Origin: Pseudocercospora fijiensis CIRAD86
Lineage: Eukaryota > Ascomycota > Dothideomycetes > Mycosphaerellales > Mycosphaerellaceae
Length of the DNA stretch: 64,000 nt
NCBI RefSeq assembly: GCF_000340215.1
Contig: NW_006921535.1
Location: 5,989,414 to 6,053,413 of the forward strand
Direction: 5' to 3'
Shown here: in pieces, positions 25,300 through 38,000 of the stretch
Position numbering within the stretch: position 1 is the first letter of the stretch
Layout of the letters: each line of letters opens with the position of its first letter
Notes under the pieces: generated by a model
The model's input: only the letters and a program-made list of their open reading frames with translations
What the model was told of the DNA's origin: nothing
Databases searched by the model: none
Translations under genes and position numbers: made by a program

Positions 25300-28287
25300 A
25301 CATTAATATTTGCTAATTGCTAGGTCTCTAGGTTCCTCGTTTTTAGGCTCTAATTGCTAGAGAGCGCGCTCCTCGAGAAAGCGAAGGCCGTTCTTCTTAA
25401 TAGTCGGGTATAGACTATTAAAAGTTACGGAGATATATAAAGCGAGTTCCTTACGATAACCTTAAATACTACTTAATTATATTAATCTATATAGGGCGCA
25501 GAGCAATTTATAGATATCCTTACTATCCTAACTAACGAACTAGAGATCCGGTAGCGTTTGCATTGCATTAATAGCCTTTTAAATAGATTTCGGCTTACCG
25601 CTCGTCTACTAGATAGAGTCGATAACTAGTAATAGACTTAGGATTAGCTCGTCGTCGTAGTCGACGGTACTATCTTCCTCCTAGAATTCGTAGAGCTAAC
25701 CTATAAATTCTATAATGTCCTCGATATTACTAGGATCGAAATTGCCATTCTAGTTAGTAGTATTATCCTCGTTTGTCTAGTTAAATTAGTCGCCGAATTT
25801 AAAAACTTCTTGCTAGTTCTTCTCTAGTAGGTAGCTAAACGCAATACCGAACATCGTATATAAGTATACGTATTTGTAGTACTTCTTTTAGCCGTCGGCG
25901 CTTAATATATCTAGCTCCTCCTAGTCTAGGACTTAATTGTAACTACATTCTTCGAGCGCGTCGCTAACGGCTCTACCGAGTAGGCCGACGAGTTACTTAA
26001 ACTGTCCTTATTCGGCGTTCTCCTACTAATTCCCTTGCAACTTAGCTAAGGCTTTCTCTACGGAGGAGTAGGTCTAGCCGTAGCCGAGGAGCGTATTAAT
26101 TAGTAGGCGAATTTAGTTATCGTTATCGTTATCGTTATCTTTAGTAGGCTTATAGTTTAGCGGAATTTACTAAATTGTCTCTATAGGACGACTATACGTA
26201 GGCTCGATAAAACACAGCTATTTTACGGCCTAAATGTCGTCGTAGGGCTATTCCTTAGGCAGCTTAAAGGCGATGTCTATAGTAGACTTAGCGTAGCCTT
26301 TTGTAATAGTATAGACAATCTATAATTGCTAATTCTTATCGGATCGGTCGTCGAGTTCTCTTATAAGGACTTTAAGTAGCTATTTTACGTTATCGTCGGC
26401 TTCGTAGTAGGCGATAAGAGCTAGCGGTATCAGGCCGATATCCTTATAAGTGCTTGTTAATAGGAGCGTCTTTATCTAATATCGAAGGACGGCGGCCTTT
26501 ATTATTAGTAGCACTACTAATTAAAGGAGTTTAGACATTAGGTAAAGTACTAATCGGTCGGTAGTTTATATAAGCTTATATACTATCTGCTATAGGGCGT
26601 AATTAAGTATCTAGTTCGCCTAACTACGGAAGGTGTCTATGTCTGCGGCTTAGTTATCTTTAGAGACCGTAGAATTAAAGTCTCGATTCGGAAAGGGCTC
26701 GATAGCGTTAAGTTCGGCGATCTTAGTCTTCGCCCGTTTAAGCGTTATATTAACGTCGTAGTAAATGTTTAGGCACTCGTAATTAAATTCCGACGCGACG
26801 CCTAAGAGATACTAAAGGTAGCTTTGCTATACTTGTTCTAGGAATATAGCAAAGATAACCTAGCTATCGTCGACTATAAGCTCGTAGAAGGCTACGACGC
26901 GGCGAATAAAATCCTTTTCTTAGAATAGGGACATATACCGCTTATCGCCCGGAACTACGCATCTAGAATCTATAGTATAGAAAGCTACTACTAGCTTCGG
27001 GAAATAAAAGCGACTTGCTAGGAGGCGAATTGCTACGTCTACTAAGAGCCCGTTTAGAGGTAGGCCTATATAGGCGGCAGTAGCTACGATTTCGTTATCT
27101 ATAGGAGTTGCGGTAGTGCTTAAACTTGAAATCTTCCTACTAATTATTAAGCCGCCTTAGGCGGTATTATCCTTAGTAGGCGTAGGGTTCGACTATATTG
27201 CCTCTTTTACTATAATAGCTATATCTCTATCTTTCTTCGCCTTCGTCGCTAGCGACTCCGTAAAATTTAATAGCTTATTTAGCTTAATAGATTTCGGCTT
27301 GATAGATTTAGCCTATTTAACTAGTAGATCTATAGTATACTTAGCCTTCTTACTCGCAAATAGGGCTGCCGTAGTAGAGCTCTTGCGCTTTCTAATATTC
27401 GAGATAGTAACTACGCTCTCTACTTTAGCGGCGTTTTAGTCGATCTCTTTCTTTTAAGCTATATCGTTCGTATATAGTAGCGTAGATAGGGGCGAGGATA
27501 GGGGCGAGCTACCCTCCTTCGTTATAGCCTAGGCCTTCGCGTCGTAGTAAATCGAAGGAATATCCTAGAAGATTAGGCCTTAGGTACTCGGCGTAAGGCT
27601 AAGTATTAAGTCTATTAGTAGGACGCGTAGGCTAGGCGGGAAAAGGCCTAATTATAGCTAAAAGTTGCGGATAATGCGCTCGAAATCCTAGTCGATCTTA
27701 CTATACTCTAATTGCTACGTCTCGCCGTCTATAAGTGCCGCGATTAACTAGATATATATCGAGCGCTACTTCTCTAGTAGCTTACCTTAGAGTATTAGCT
27801 CTAGGAAGGCGTCGTCCTCTTTATAGCCGAGGCGGTAGAGTATAGACTTAAGGTCTACGTTAATCTGCTTGTATAGGTCTATCGTATCTAAGAATTGCGG
27901 AATAGACTTCTATAGGAATTGTAGGATATCGACGGTTAATCCGGTAAAGTAGGCTACGGCGTCCGGAGAGTTTACGAGACAACTAGCTCCCTCGGTAAGC
28001 TAGTATACAATCGTACCGTAAGCGGCCGCTAAAATCGTTACCTTACCGTAGTAGATCTTCTTACAATTGTCGACGTATTCCGAGTATAGGCGCTCGTACT
28101 TTAGGTAAGCGTACTTTAGTATAGAGAAAGTCTCTAGGATTTTTAGCCGGTAACAAATCGATTTGCTAGTAGAGAATCTAGCCTCGTTAATGTCGTATAG
28201 GAGTTTTACGCCGGTTAACTCCTATTCGAGTAAGCGCGCGTCGGTATCGTAGAATCGGGTTTTTAGGCTATCGTCGCTATTACGCAT
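25300..28287 (-). pseudogene. RIP-inactivated very long reading frame (about 985 codons)
   Basis: A minus-strand frame starts at an ATG at 28,285-28,287 (MRNSDDSLKTRFYDTDARLL) and continues to about 25,300 with only TAG/TAA interruptions that read as Gln/Trp. The N-terminal third is helical and charged. The middle (near 27,250-27,420) is Lys/Ser-rich with a KRKSSTTAALFASKKAK basic cluster, possibly a nuclear signal. The C-terminal third includes an Asp/Asn repeat (NDNDNDN near 26,120) and a Glu-rich part. I recognise no catalytic motif. Its size and uniform RIP stops imply a real, once multicopy gene. The antisense sequence has no comparable frame. Confidence 0.6.
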
Positions 28288-29339
28288 TTTTTTATTCTTA
28301 TTCTTTTCGTTTTTAGCTTCTTTATCTCTTACCTTTTTATTCTAGCTCTCTATATTATTAGGAATAGGCTCTCGTCCGTTATTGTCCTCTCTTTCGTCTA
28401 TCCTTATCGCAATAGGTCCCTTATCTAGGATTTAGCTAGTACGGTAAACATCGGCGTTTAGCTCCTCTACGTTACTATAATTATATTATAGCGATATTGT
28501 TAATTAGCCGGGCGGGGGCGTCTCGTCCTAGCCGAACATTGCTACTGCTCGCTTAGTTTACCCTAATCGGAAAAGTAACTCGTTCTAGGTACGAAGCTTC
28601 GATCTACTAGCTATATTACGCGCGCAGTGTCGCCGCCGTCTAGTAATACTATAGTATAGATATAATGTTATTAAGTGCAGTTATACGCCGCGTATATATA
28701 GATATGTGTTATTAATATTGTTTAATGCAAGCTTAGGATAGGAAATCGGAAACCGGAAATCCGAGTCGGAAACTAGCGAAACGTAAAGCTCGGCCTATAC
28801 CGAGACTTAGTACCTCCTTCGCATCCCGCCTATTTAAGAGTTATATCCGAAATCGCTATTTAAGATAGATACGCAATTCGACTCGAGGATCGTAAGCAAA
28901 TAAGAGTAAGTAGAGGCAGGCGAGTACCTATAACTATATCTCTCTTTTAAATACTTTCGCTATAGCGCGTCCTAACCGGTAGCGCTATAGGCGCGTTACT
29001 CGCATCGGCGCGTTAATCGATAATCCGTACTATTTACGTTACCCGGCGACGAGACCTAAGTAGCATTAATTACTAGTAGGTTCCTATCTAATTAGTACTC
29101 CGAACGAGAGAAGGAGATTCTTAAGAAGATATAAAAAGGACCTAAGGAAGAGCTTAGAAACCGTTAAGATATAATATACCTAGACCTCTTAGAGCCGACT
29201 TTTAACTTCTCCGAACCTGCTATTACGTATACGAGTCTACAATTCTTCTATCTACGATACCTTAGACTATACTAAGGCGATCGCGCCACCCCCCCCCCCT
29301 CCCTCTATCTCTCTCTAGCAATTAAAGTTATTAGCGATA
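28288..29339. other. RIP-mutated spacer with C11 run
   Basis: No gene recognised. A run of eleven C (29,289-29,299) followed by a CT-rich stretch ending CTCTCTCTAG just before a chromodomain-like frame could be the pyrimidine tract and 3' splice site of an intron, but this is unproven. Confidence 0.4.
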
Positions 29340-29990
29340 GCGACGATCGCCTATAGGACGAGTATAAGGTAGAGCAGATACTTAACTTAAGAGGAAGTAG
29401 AAAGAGCTTAAGGTACTTAGTAGAGGAAAAGGATATTTAGATATAGAGGCAGTATAGGAGTATTCTAAGATAGTAATTAAGAATGCGAACGCATTAATTG
29501 CGGACTTTTATTATAGCTACCTAAACAAGTCTAAACTAGCGAACTTCTAGCCGCCGAAGGGCTAGATACTATACGAAGCTATAACGGAAGCAGTAGCGAC
29601 GGGCGGTAAGCCTATTAATGCTATTATCGGCAGTAATACTACGACTAGCTTAGCCGATACTTAACTAACAGCCCGCGTTACCCGACCTAGCGCTTATATA
29701 AGTATTTAGTCTTATACGCTCTATAAAGAGGGTCTCGTGCCTGCTTAGAGTAAGTGCTATAAAGTAAGTACTAGAGTCCCTGCATTCTTAGAAGTGTCTA
29801 TATACTTATTACTACTTAGTACTAGCTATAGCGTATCGGATAAGGGTACTACGCGAAAGGCGTAACTAGTAGAAAAGACAGGTATCGCTAGTCCTATAAC
29901 GTCGGTATATACTAGCGCGCATTCAAACGATACCGACGCTATAGAAAGCAAGGAAATATATAACTACGGATCGGGAAATCTCTAAGGGAT
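29340..29990 (+). pseudogene. Chromodomain-containing reading frame, RIP-inactivated
   Basis: At 29,357-29,430 the frame reads DEYKVEQILNLRGSRKSLRY then LVEEKD, matching the start of a chromodomain (E-Y-x-V-E-x-I-L ... YLV-W-K-D). After an apparent one-base frame change it continues as NANALIADFYYSYLNKSKL, which fits the C-terminal chromodomain helix. A Ser/Thr/Ala-rich tail follows to about 29,990. Chromodomains occur at the integrase end of chromoviruses and in host chromatin proteins. No integrase was found directly upstream here, so its origin is open. Confidence 0.55.
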
Positions 29991-32900
29991 ATTAGTAGAT
30001 ATATTCCTATAAGTAGCGAAGAAATCTCGACCTACCGATTAATGTCCGTCTATAGCCTACGCTACTTAGACATCGTTTAGTCGTATAAAGCGATACGAGA
30101 CGAGTATAATACTACGGCCGCCTATTTAAGGTCGCTTCTTAGTTAGGCGTAGACACGCTTATATCGTACAATCGCTTTAGCTTATAGCTGCGACTTAAGT
30201 ATTCGTTACCGCTATAATCGATATTTCTTACTACGGAATCCCTAACGAATCTGTAACGCGATAGCTCTCCGATAGGCTAGTACCGCATTTCGCCTCTCGC
30301 TAATATACTTAGTCGCTAAGATATCGGCCTAAACTCGCAGATATCTATATTATATTACAACGCTACGAAGTAACCTCGTAGCTTCGCGCACAATCTTCCG
30401 ATCTTAACGTCGCTAGTAATATAGCGTATAGTCGTATACTAATCTGCGTCTTTTGTTGCTAGATGTCGGCTTAATAGTAATATAATACCGCTAGCGTTTG
30501 CTAAGGCGCGATCGAGTACTATAGGTTAGTATTATAATCCGGATTACGATATATAGCGGTAGTTAGAGGCGCTAAGAAAGGAGAACGATATTAGTTACTA
30601 AGATAGGAGGTAAGTTTGTCGTACCGCTCTTTCCTTATAGCTTGTAATAGGCGTTAGCATTATTAAGTAATAGGAATCGTTACAAGTAAGGATTTGTACG
30701 AAACTTAGTTACTAACGACCGATTAGGGCGAAGTTTATATACGAGATACGATACTTTCTAGACCTAGCGATAAATTGTTATATAGAGCTACTTATCTCTT
30801 TATATCTGTAATTCTCTATTAACCCTTCTATTACGATAATAAGGTCTAGTATATAGCTTACTCGTCGACTCTAGTAGGTTATAACGACTTATAGCGGGGA
30901 TAATTCTTTATAAGTACTATGCCTTCCGGACGAATAAAGTATTCTATCTTATTAGGATATACTAACTCCCTCTCTAAGGGATATAATAGAAGCAGAAGGA
31001 ACTTGTCGTCCTACTAGCGAATATAGGGAGATCTGTTCTTATAGCAAAAGAAGTAGGCAAAAAAGGTTGCAGAATCTATCGTCTATAAGTAGGTCGTTAG
31101 CTTACTCTTTTGCGTTATACACGTAAGAGAACTCTTTATCTTTAAAGTTATATTATATATAGTAGTCGCATTTCTTAGTATAACTTTATCTAGAGCTACG
31201 ACGAATACGTCCTAAGCTAGATCGAGTATAACCGGAGGTATTGCAACCGGTTCCGGAGAGCGTACTTCGCTTACCTTATAAGTTACTAGTAAATTGGCTA
31301 TATATAGGCCCCGAGCAACGGCTAAGGTCGTTATAGGAGGCTCTAGTATTCGAGATAGTAGGTTTAGGGCAGAATAATAGTTGCCTACTTACGCGTCTCC
31401 TAGTATAGTAGTCGAAGGTTCGGCTCCTACCGAAGCAAGTAAGCGTCTTATTATATCTATAGAAGAAACTATACTAGAGCTTACCTTTAGGATCGACTGC
31501 TTTAGAGTATACTACCGAGTTATGCTCGGACACTAAATTATATCCGCTCTAGGCCTCTATACCTTCGACTATATTAGGATCTTCGTATTAGAGGTAGTAT
31601 AGATATATTCTTGCTTAACTCGGTAAAGGACTTTAGTAGTTAGGGTAGTATTAAATAGAGTTATTTATAGCGAAGGGTATGCCCGAATCTTCCTCTACGT
31701 AATATAGCGGTTACGCCCTCGTTTAACTATATACTCGAAGGTATAAAGCGCATTATAGGAGCTACCGAGCGCCTACGTCGGCGATATAGTCTATATAATA
31801 GTCGATAGTATTAATATCGTCGTTACGTATAGCCTTAATAAGGTTACGGATTTCTCTATCTTATATTAGCAATTAAATAATAAGAGAACGTATAAAGGGG
31901 TAAGTAAGGGAATAGAAAGATATACTTATTAATATTCTCGGTATCGGCGATAAGGATATCGTAGGCTAGCGAGGAGCGGTTAGATATTTTAGATAGAGAG
32001 GAGGAGAGAGGGAGAATCTTAACTAGAAGTATCTCGAGATAGGTATAATAGATATTAAACAGGAGAAGGGTCCGCAATCGCTAATACTTAAGAAAAGCAG
32101 ATATACTAGAGATACGCCTATAGGTACTCGAGGGGTATTACGATAGAGAGGGAGACGCTAGCGGCTAAAGGTATACTAAGTATCTCTACTAGGATAACCT
32201 AAGCGTCTTCGTAGAAGATATCGAAATAGTAAGCCGGATAATAGCTAAAGAGAATATATAGTCTAAAAGGGAAGGATTATATTAAGTAGATAGTAGAATT
32301 TTTAGTATAAGGAATTAGCTTAGCGCGACCCGTCGTAATTACTCTAGTAAGAGTAGAGTAGAAATAAAGTTCGGAATACCGCCTAAACAATATAAGAGTA
32401 CTGCTATCTTATCTAGGTATATATAATAGCTATATTCGGTAGTAACTAAAATAAACGCCTACTCTCGGCCTAGGTACGACGGATATAAGACAAAGTTAAT
32501 AGGTAGCTATAGCGTAGTATAGACTGTCTTTTAGCCCGCGTTAATAGATTATATAGGTAGCGAGTAGTATATTATAACTTGCTAAGAGCTTACGATAAGC
32601 GTTACGCTTAATACGACTAGCGGAGCTAGTAAGAAGATTATATAGTAAGAGTCTTACTATCTCGAACTTTAAGGCTCGCTTTTATTACTATAAACTTAAT
32701 CCTCTCGGCCTTACCTACTAGCTCTAGTATACTACGGGTCGTAAAGACTACCTTGCTTTTGCTATACGATAGTTAATCTATACCTAGCTCTCTCTACTAG
32801 GTATATAGGAACCGGTAGCGCGGTATTTTACTTAAGTGCGGATACTCGATTAAGTCGATAATATATAGCTTTTTTATAGTTAGGATCGATCGGATTCGGA

Positions 32901-32993
32901 TACTTATCTTCGCAAATTGTATCGAATAGAAGCTAGAGGTACTCTATAATAGAAAGTAGGAGGTCGTCCGGTTCGAGGTTAAAAACTTTTATT
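29991..32993. other. RIP-mutated DNA without recognised gene
   Basis: Partial plus-strand frames exist near 32,290-32,650 (e.g. INAYSRPRYDGYKTKLIGSY), but I cannot assign them. The open minus-strand stretch 31,856-32,077 is hydrophobic and looks like the antisense of a charged plus-strand segment. Confidence 0.4.
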
Positions 32994-33188
32994 AGGTTTA
33001 AATAGGTTTAGAGGGTTTAAATAGGTTTAAAGGGTTTGAATAGGTTTAGAGGGTTTAAATAGGTATAGAGGGTTTGAATAGGTTTAGATAGGTTTGAATA
33101 TGTTTGAAGGTTTGGGTAGTTTAAATAGTTTAGATAGGTTTAGATGGGTTTAGGGAGTCTAAATAGGTTTAGATAGGTTTAGATAGAT
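32994..33188. repeat. Degenerate 20-bp tandem array (GGTTTAAATAGGTTTAGAGG)
   Basis: About ten copies of a 20-bp unit, itself two 10-bp halves (GGTTTAAATA / GGTTTAGAGG), spanning about 195 bp. The first four units are clean (GGGTTTAAATAGGTTTAGAG and single-base variants) and then degenerate. The G-rich TTTAGGG-like pattern superficially resembles telomeric repeats but with the wrong period. It sits immediately upstream of the LINE coding region and may be part of its 5' region. Confidence 0.85.
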
Positions 33189-33209
33189 ATTAGCCCTAAA
33201 GGGTAGTAG

Positions 33210-34750
33210 GGAGGTAGGATTGCTACTACTTGTAGAGCAGGCTATTCGAAAGTACTAGGGTAATGGCTAAGTTCTAGTAGGTAACTTTAACCTTTGCTAT
33301 CTAATATAAGGAGGCAACCTAGACTAGAGCTAGTACCTGCTAGGTAGACAGCCTTATTAGAATTATAAGAGAGAATAGCTTGCTTCTTACTATAGTAGAG
33401 GGAATAGTAGTATAGGAGAACTAGAGGAGCGTAAGGACTCTTAGACTTGTATTTATTACCTATAATATCTAGTAAAGACTTAGCTAATACTAGGTAGATA
33501 AATATAGAGAGATAGGATTAGACTATAAGCTAATCTCTATAAGGGGTTAGGAGCTATAGTAGGAACGGAAGGACCGAATACCGAGACCCTAGTAGAAAAA
33601 AGCTAACTAGGAGGCAGTTAGAGGAGACCTCTAGTAGAGGCTCTCTTCCCTACTCTAAAGGCTTTTTACTATAATAGAGTAGGTTAAGGAGGCTATAGTA
33701 GGAATATAGTTAGCAATATAAGAATATGTTAGTAATACTATCCTACTAGTAAGGCTATCTAACTTTACAAAAATATCCTAGACTAAAGAGTATAGTAGGA
33801 TAGTTAGCTATATACGCTATCTTAGGAGAGAGTAGATAAAGTATAGGATAGAAGAGAACCGTAGGGCGTACCTAGTAGCTATATATACTAAGGGCAAATA
33901 GATTTAAAAAGATACTAACCTAGTATAGAGAAGAGTACTAGAGTAGTAAGAGAGGCTATAGAATAGTACTCTAAGATATAGAAGCTAGCTCGCTAGGCAA
34001 GGGAGAAGAAGGGAGAAAAAACAGGCCCTCCGTAATTCCTATTACTCTAGTAGATAGAAGGAGGATATATATATATACTAACGAAGGCAAAGTAGATATA
34101 CTAGCTAAGCATTTCTTCTCTAGGCTAAGGGAGGCTAACCTATTAGATACCCTAGAGGAACTACTATCCTAAGAGAGGATCTAAATAGATATCTTAGTCT
34201 CCCTAGAGAAGATTATCTAAATCCTTAAGAAAATAGTACCTAACTTAGCCCTAGGACTAGACTAGATTACTAATAGGTTTAATAAGAAATATAGGCAGAT
34301 CTTAGCCCTATACCTAGCACTACTATTTATAGTATATATCTAGCTTAGCTACTGCCTAAAGGCATTTAAGAAGTCTATTATAGTAGTTCTTAAGAAAGTA
34401 TAGAAACTAGACTACTTAAACCCTAGTATATATAGGCTAATTGTCCTACTTAATATACTAGCTAAAACCCGTAAGGCAATAGTAGTAGAGATAATCTTAA
34501 AGCAGGTTAAGGGATAGAGGCTCTTACCTAAACTATAGATAGGAGCTAGGCTAAAAAGGTCTACAATCTTAGCCCTTAAGCTAGCTATAGAAATAATAAA
34601 AATAGCTTAGGAAACACACAAATTGTATATAGTACTAATACTCTACCTAGATATCTTAGGAGCCTTTAGTAATATATTATACTAGAGACTCCTCTATAGT
34701 ATTAAATAAAAGGGATTCCTAGACGAAATCTGCCTCTTTATATCGTCCTT
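33210..34750 (+). mobile_element. LINE (non-LTR retrotransposon), 5' segment: endonuclease and RT start
   Basis: Plus-strand coding with RIP stops. An apurinic-endonuclease-type motif VGNFNL (GDFN with Asp to Asn) lies at 33,277, and an SDHKLIS motif near 33,520 marks the end of the endonuclease domain. The reverse transcriptase follows: LALGLDQI (near 34,245), AFKKSIIVVLKKVQKLDYLN then PSIYRLIVLLNILAKTRKAI (34,360-34,470), and LDILGAFSNILYQRLLYSI (34,640-34,700). This arrangement is typical of Tad/I-like fungal LINEs. The frame breaks off at 34,750 in ...ISSF and resumes after the gypsy insertion at 48,163. Confidence 0.87.
34746..34750 (+). repeat. Target-site duplication (left) of gypsy insertion
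   Basis: TCCTT precedes the left LTR, and the identical TCCTT follows the right LTR at 48,163-48,167. Joining the LINE at this site restores an in-frame SF...DRRTT reading. Confidence 0.88.
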
Positions 34751-34866
34751 TGTTATAAGAGGGACGATTAGTAGGTTAGTAAAGGTATAGTATTAGTAAG
34801 GTATCTACGGTCCTATAGAAGTATATATAGGCCCGGCGTTCCGTACGGACCGTACCTACCGTAATA
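34751..34866 (-). repeat. 3' LTR of the gypsy element (116 bp)
   Basis: Plus-strand ends TGTTATAAG...CCGTAATA. Against the other LTR it shows about seven transitions, one transversion and an extra 9 bp (CGGACCGTA duplication). TAATA at the end is TAACA with a RIP-type change. Confidence 0.88.
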
Positions 34867-35049
34867 GTACCCCCGTCCGATAGAACGAAAGCTAGCGTAC
34901 TAAGATAGCTATGCCTATACTCCTTCCTAACTTCCGTTATCCTTACCTAATATATCTCGTATAGCTTATGCCTTTTTATATATATTAGGGTATCTCTACC
35001 TCTATTCTTTAGTCTAAATCTAGCGATCGCATTCGTATTATATTAGCGT

Positions 35050-38000
35050 CTACTAGCTATAGTGTTACTCTTTAGAGTTAACTAGTTCCGGTTCCGTCTT
35101 AGAGCCGGTAGCCTTAGCCTTAGTCGTCTTGCCCTTTATAAAGCTCTATAGTTTGCGTATCTTTTTCTTTATAGACGAGTCGCCGTCGGCCGCCTTATAC
35201 TTAGACGTACGCGTGCCCGCGGTCTTAGCTAGGCTAGCCTTAGCTAGGCGCGTGCCTATTAGCTATATAGGGATCTTTAGTAGCGATAGCTAGGGTATAG
35301 GCGCCTTTATCTTAGTTGTTAGCGGCACCTATAGAGTAGGTAGGTTTATAGATAGGGCGAGCTTGTCCTTAGGTACTACTACGTACTTAGACTTGCGTCG
35401 GGATAGGCCTAGTATTAGTAGCTACGGTACTAGTACCTACGCTAGTATAGCGCGACTCTTCTATAGAGGCTAGCCGGGCTCGTCTATTACTATAGTACTA
35501 ACGTAGGTCTTAGCTTTTACTACTATAGCGAGCTCGTCTAGAATATATAGATACGGATCGGCTTACTATTAGGGTATAAGCGCTCCGTATCGTCTAGCGA
35601 TACCTTTCGGTTCTAGTCCTCGATAGAGAGAGATAGGGTCGTTGTCTTCCTTATCGTAGTTATATAGGAGGTCGTTTAGGCGTAGCGTCGCATTCTTCTT
35701 ATAGGCCGTTCTTAGCGTCTAGTCTCGATCCTCGCGTAGTATATAGCCTATTTGTAACTATAGGTACGCTATACGAAGGAAGTAGTCTAGCGCTATGTCT
35801 ATAATACCGGCGTCTGCCTTACGATTAAAGGCTGCTTTTATATTCTCTAAGACGTAGTCCGGTACTACGACGATATTAATCTCTATCGCCTACTCTACCT
35901 AGTCCTCCTTAAAAGTTAGCTAACCGGCTAAGATAGCCTTTAGCTACTTGCCGTATAGCGGGTACGCTATATCCTCGCGGTGCTTCTTCTAACGCTTCTA
36001 CTAGTCGTAGGCGGCTATAAGCGGCTCTGTCTCGCTAGGGATGTCTATCGGGACCTACGAGATTATCGCCTAATCTAGGGCATTGTCGATAGAGGTAACC
36101 TAGACTTAGTACGCTACCTTACGCTAGAAAACTATACTGTCTATAAGGATATATTAGCTATAGATTAGGGCGATCTTGTGTTTACTGTCTATGTTCGCTA
36201 TATAGTATAGGTATAGAGGGCCGATTAGCTTACGTTTAGTACGCAGGAAGCCGTACGCCTCTACTAAGTAGGTATACTAGGTACCGAGCTCCTTTATCGT
36301 AATCGTAGCGTCGTTAATTATTTAAAACATATTACTAAGCTTAACGTCTAAGAGTCGCGTACCTATAGGCGGTATATAATCGATTGTAATAAAGCCTAGT
36401 ATATTATAGATTAGCACTATAGTATCGGCCTAGTAGCTAGACTTAAGCTATTACTTAACGTCGGAGTATTATATTCCGGAGCGCTATAGGTAAGTGTCTT
36501 TATCTATATTAGTAGCGCCTTAACGAACCTTCTTATCTATCGGCGTACGTACGCTTATTAGCGTAGCGATTTAGGCGCTCGTTAGCGTAGCGGTCGTAGC
36601 TAATAATAGGAGGGACTTCGATATTTGTAACTTATATAGGTGCCTCTTTCTAAGCGTCGATATCTATAGGTACCTCTTCTAGAATATCGTCGTCCGTAGC
36701 TTATATAGGCGCTTCTTATCGGTAAGATAGGCTAGCGTCTCTAGGGCCTACGGCGGGGGTTGCCTCGTATAATAGCTATAGCGTAGCGTTCTATCCGAGG
36801 AAAGGTAGGGAAGCGCCTTCTTCTATATTGCCTTTATTTATAGTTTATACTCGATAAAATATTGCTATAAGCGAGCCGCGTAGGTTAGAGCCTATAGGAG
36901 CTTCGGTATATTCGGCTAGAATATCCTCGTATCGCTCTTATATAATATCGTCCTAATAGGTACGTCTCGTAAATTTAAGTTCCTATACTAGGTTTAAGAT
37001 AGTATAGGTTTAGCGTACTATATCGTTAACCCGAATAAGACGGTCTACGGCTAACTTGTCCTTATAAGCAGCGTTAATAATTACTACTAAAGCCGCTATA
37101 AAGGCGTAGCTTGCCGCGCGCTAACGTACGCCTAAAGCTATAACTATATCGCGTACCTCCTAGCTAATATCTAGGGATACTAAAGGGAGGCGCTTACGAC
37201 GCGGCTTAGGTAGGTTATTATCGTTATCGTCTCCGTCGGAGCTATTCTACTCGCTCTTATCGCGCTACTTTGCCTTACCTAGCGTAGTCGGCTACGTCTT
37301 ATCCTTCTATTACTTAGTAGGGTATTACTACGGAGGTACTACCTTATCTCGAGAGGAGCCCCTAGTAGTAGAGCTCTCTACTAGATATACGGTAATATCG
37401 TATCTATATATAGCACTAAAGGCGGGCTTAATATTACGTAAGAGTACAGCTCTACGGCTAGAGGTACTAAGTTTATAAACGTATATACTGTTAGCGTCTC
37501 GTTCGCGGATTAAGGTCGAATTACGGATTAAGTCCGGATCTAAGTCTACGTCGGTACTATCGGCGTTAAGGAATTCCTCGGTATATTCTACGCTTATAGT
37601 AGCGTAGAGGTTCGGGAAGGCTAACTAAACAGCGTCTACGACCTAGCGTATAGTTATCGGGGCGTCGGCGCGGATAAGGATAGCGTCTATCGCCTTGCCC
37701 TAAAGTTCGTTCTTGCCCTTATTATCTAGAGGAGCGGGGCTATTATTATTTTTAGCTCTAGCGTTACCTACGCTACTATTATTTCCTATATTCTTTTCTT
37801 CCTATCCCTCTAACTACTCTTTCTCCGTTACGTTCTCGCTATCGACGTCTATCTTTTCTATATCCTACTTTTTACCTACAATTACTTTTCCTAGTTCCTA
37901 CTCTTCTACTATAATAGTGTCCTAATACGTCGCGTTATTAGGGTCCTTAGGCTCGTTCTCGTACTACTAGATAGCTAAGGGGCGTATAGGTATTCCCTTA

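Noticed and set aside
31856..32077. 73-codon hydrophobic minus-strand frame that might be a membrane peptide
   Set aside because: Opposite strand is charged and coding-like. Leu/Ile/Tyr richness follows from TpA excess.
1..33000. A Starship-type giant element with tyrosine-recombinase captain
   Set aside because: The size and unknown cargo-like frames suggested it, but I could not recognise a DUF3435 captain or flanking target repeats. Kept only as a hypothesis.
37713..37925. 70-codon hydrophobic plus-strand frame
   Set aside because: Antisense to the well-supported minus-strand coding of the gypsy element's extra region.
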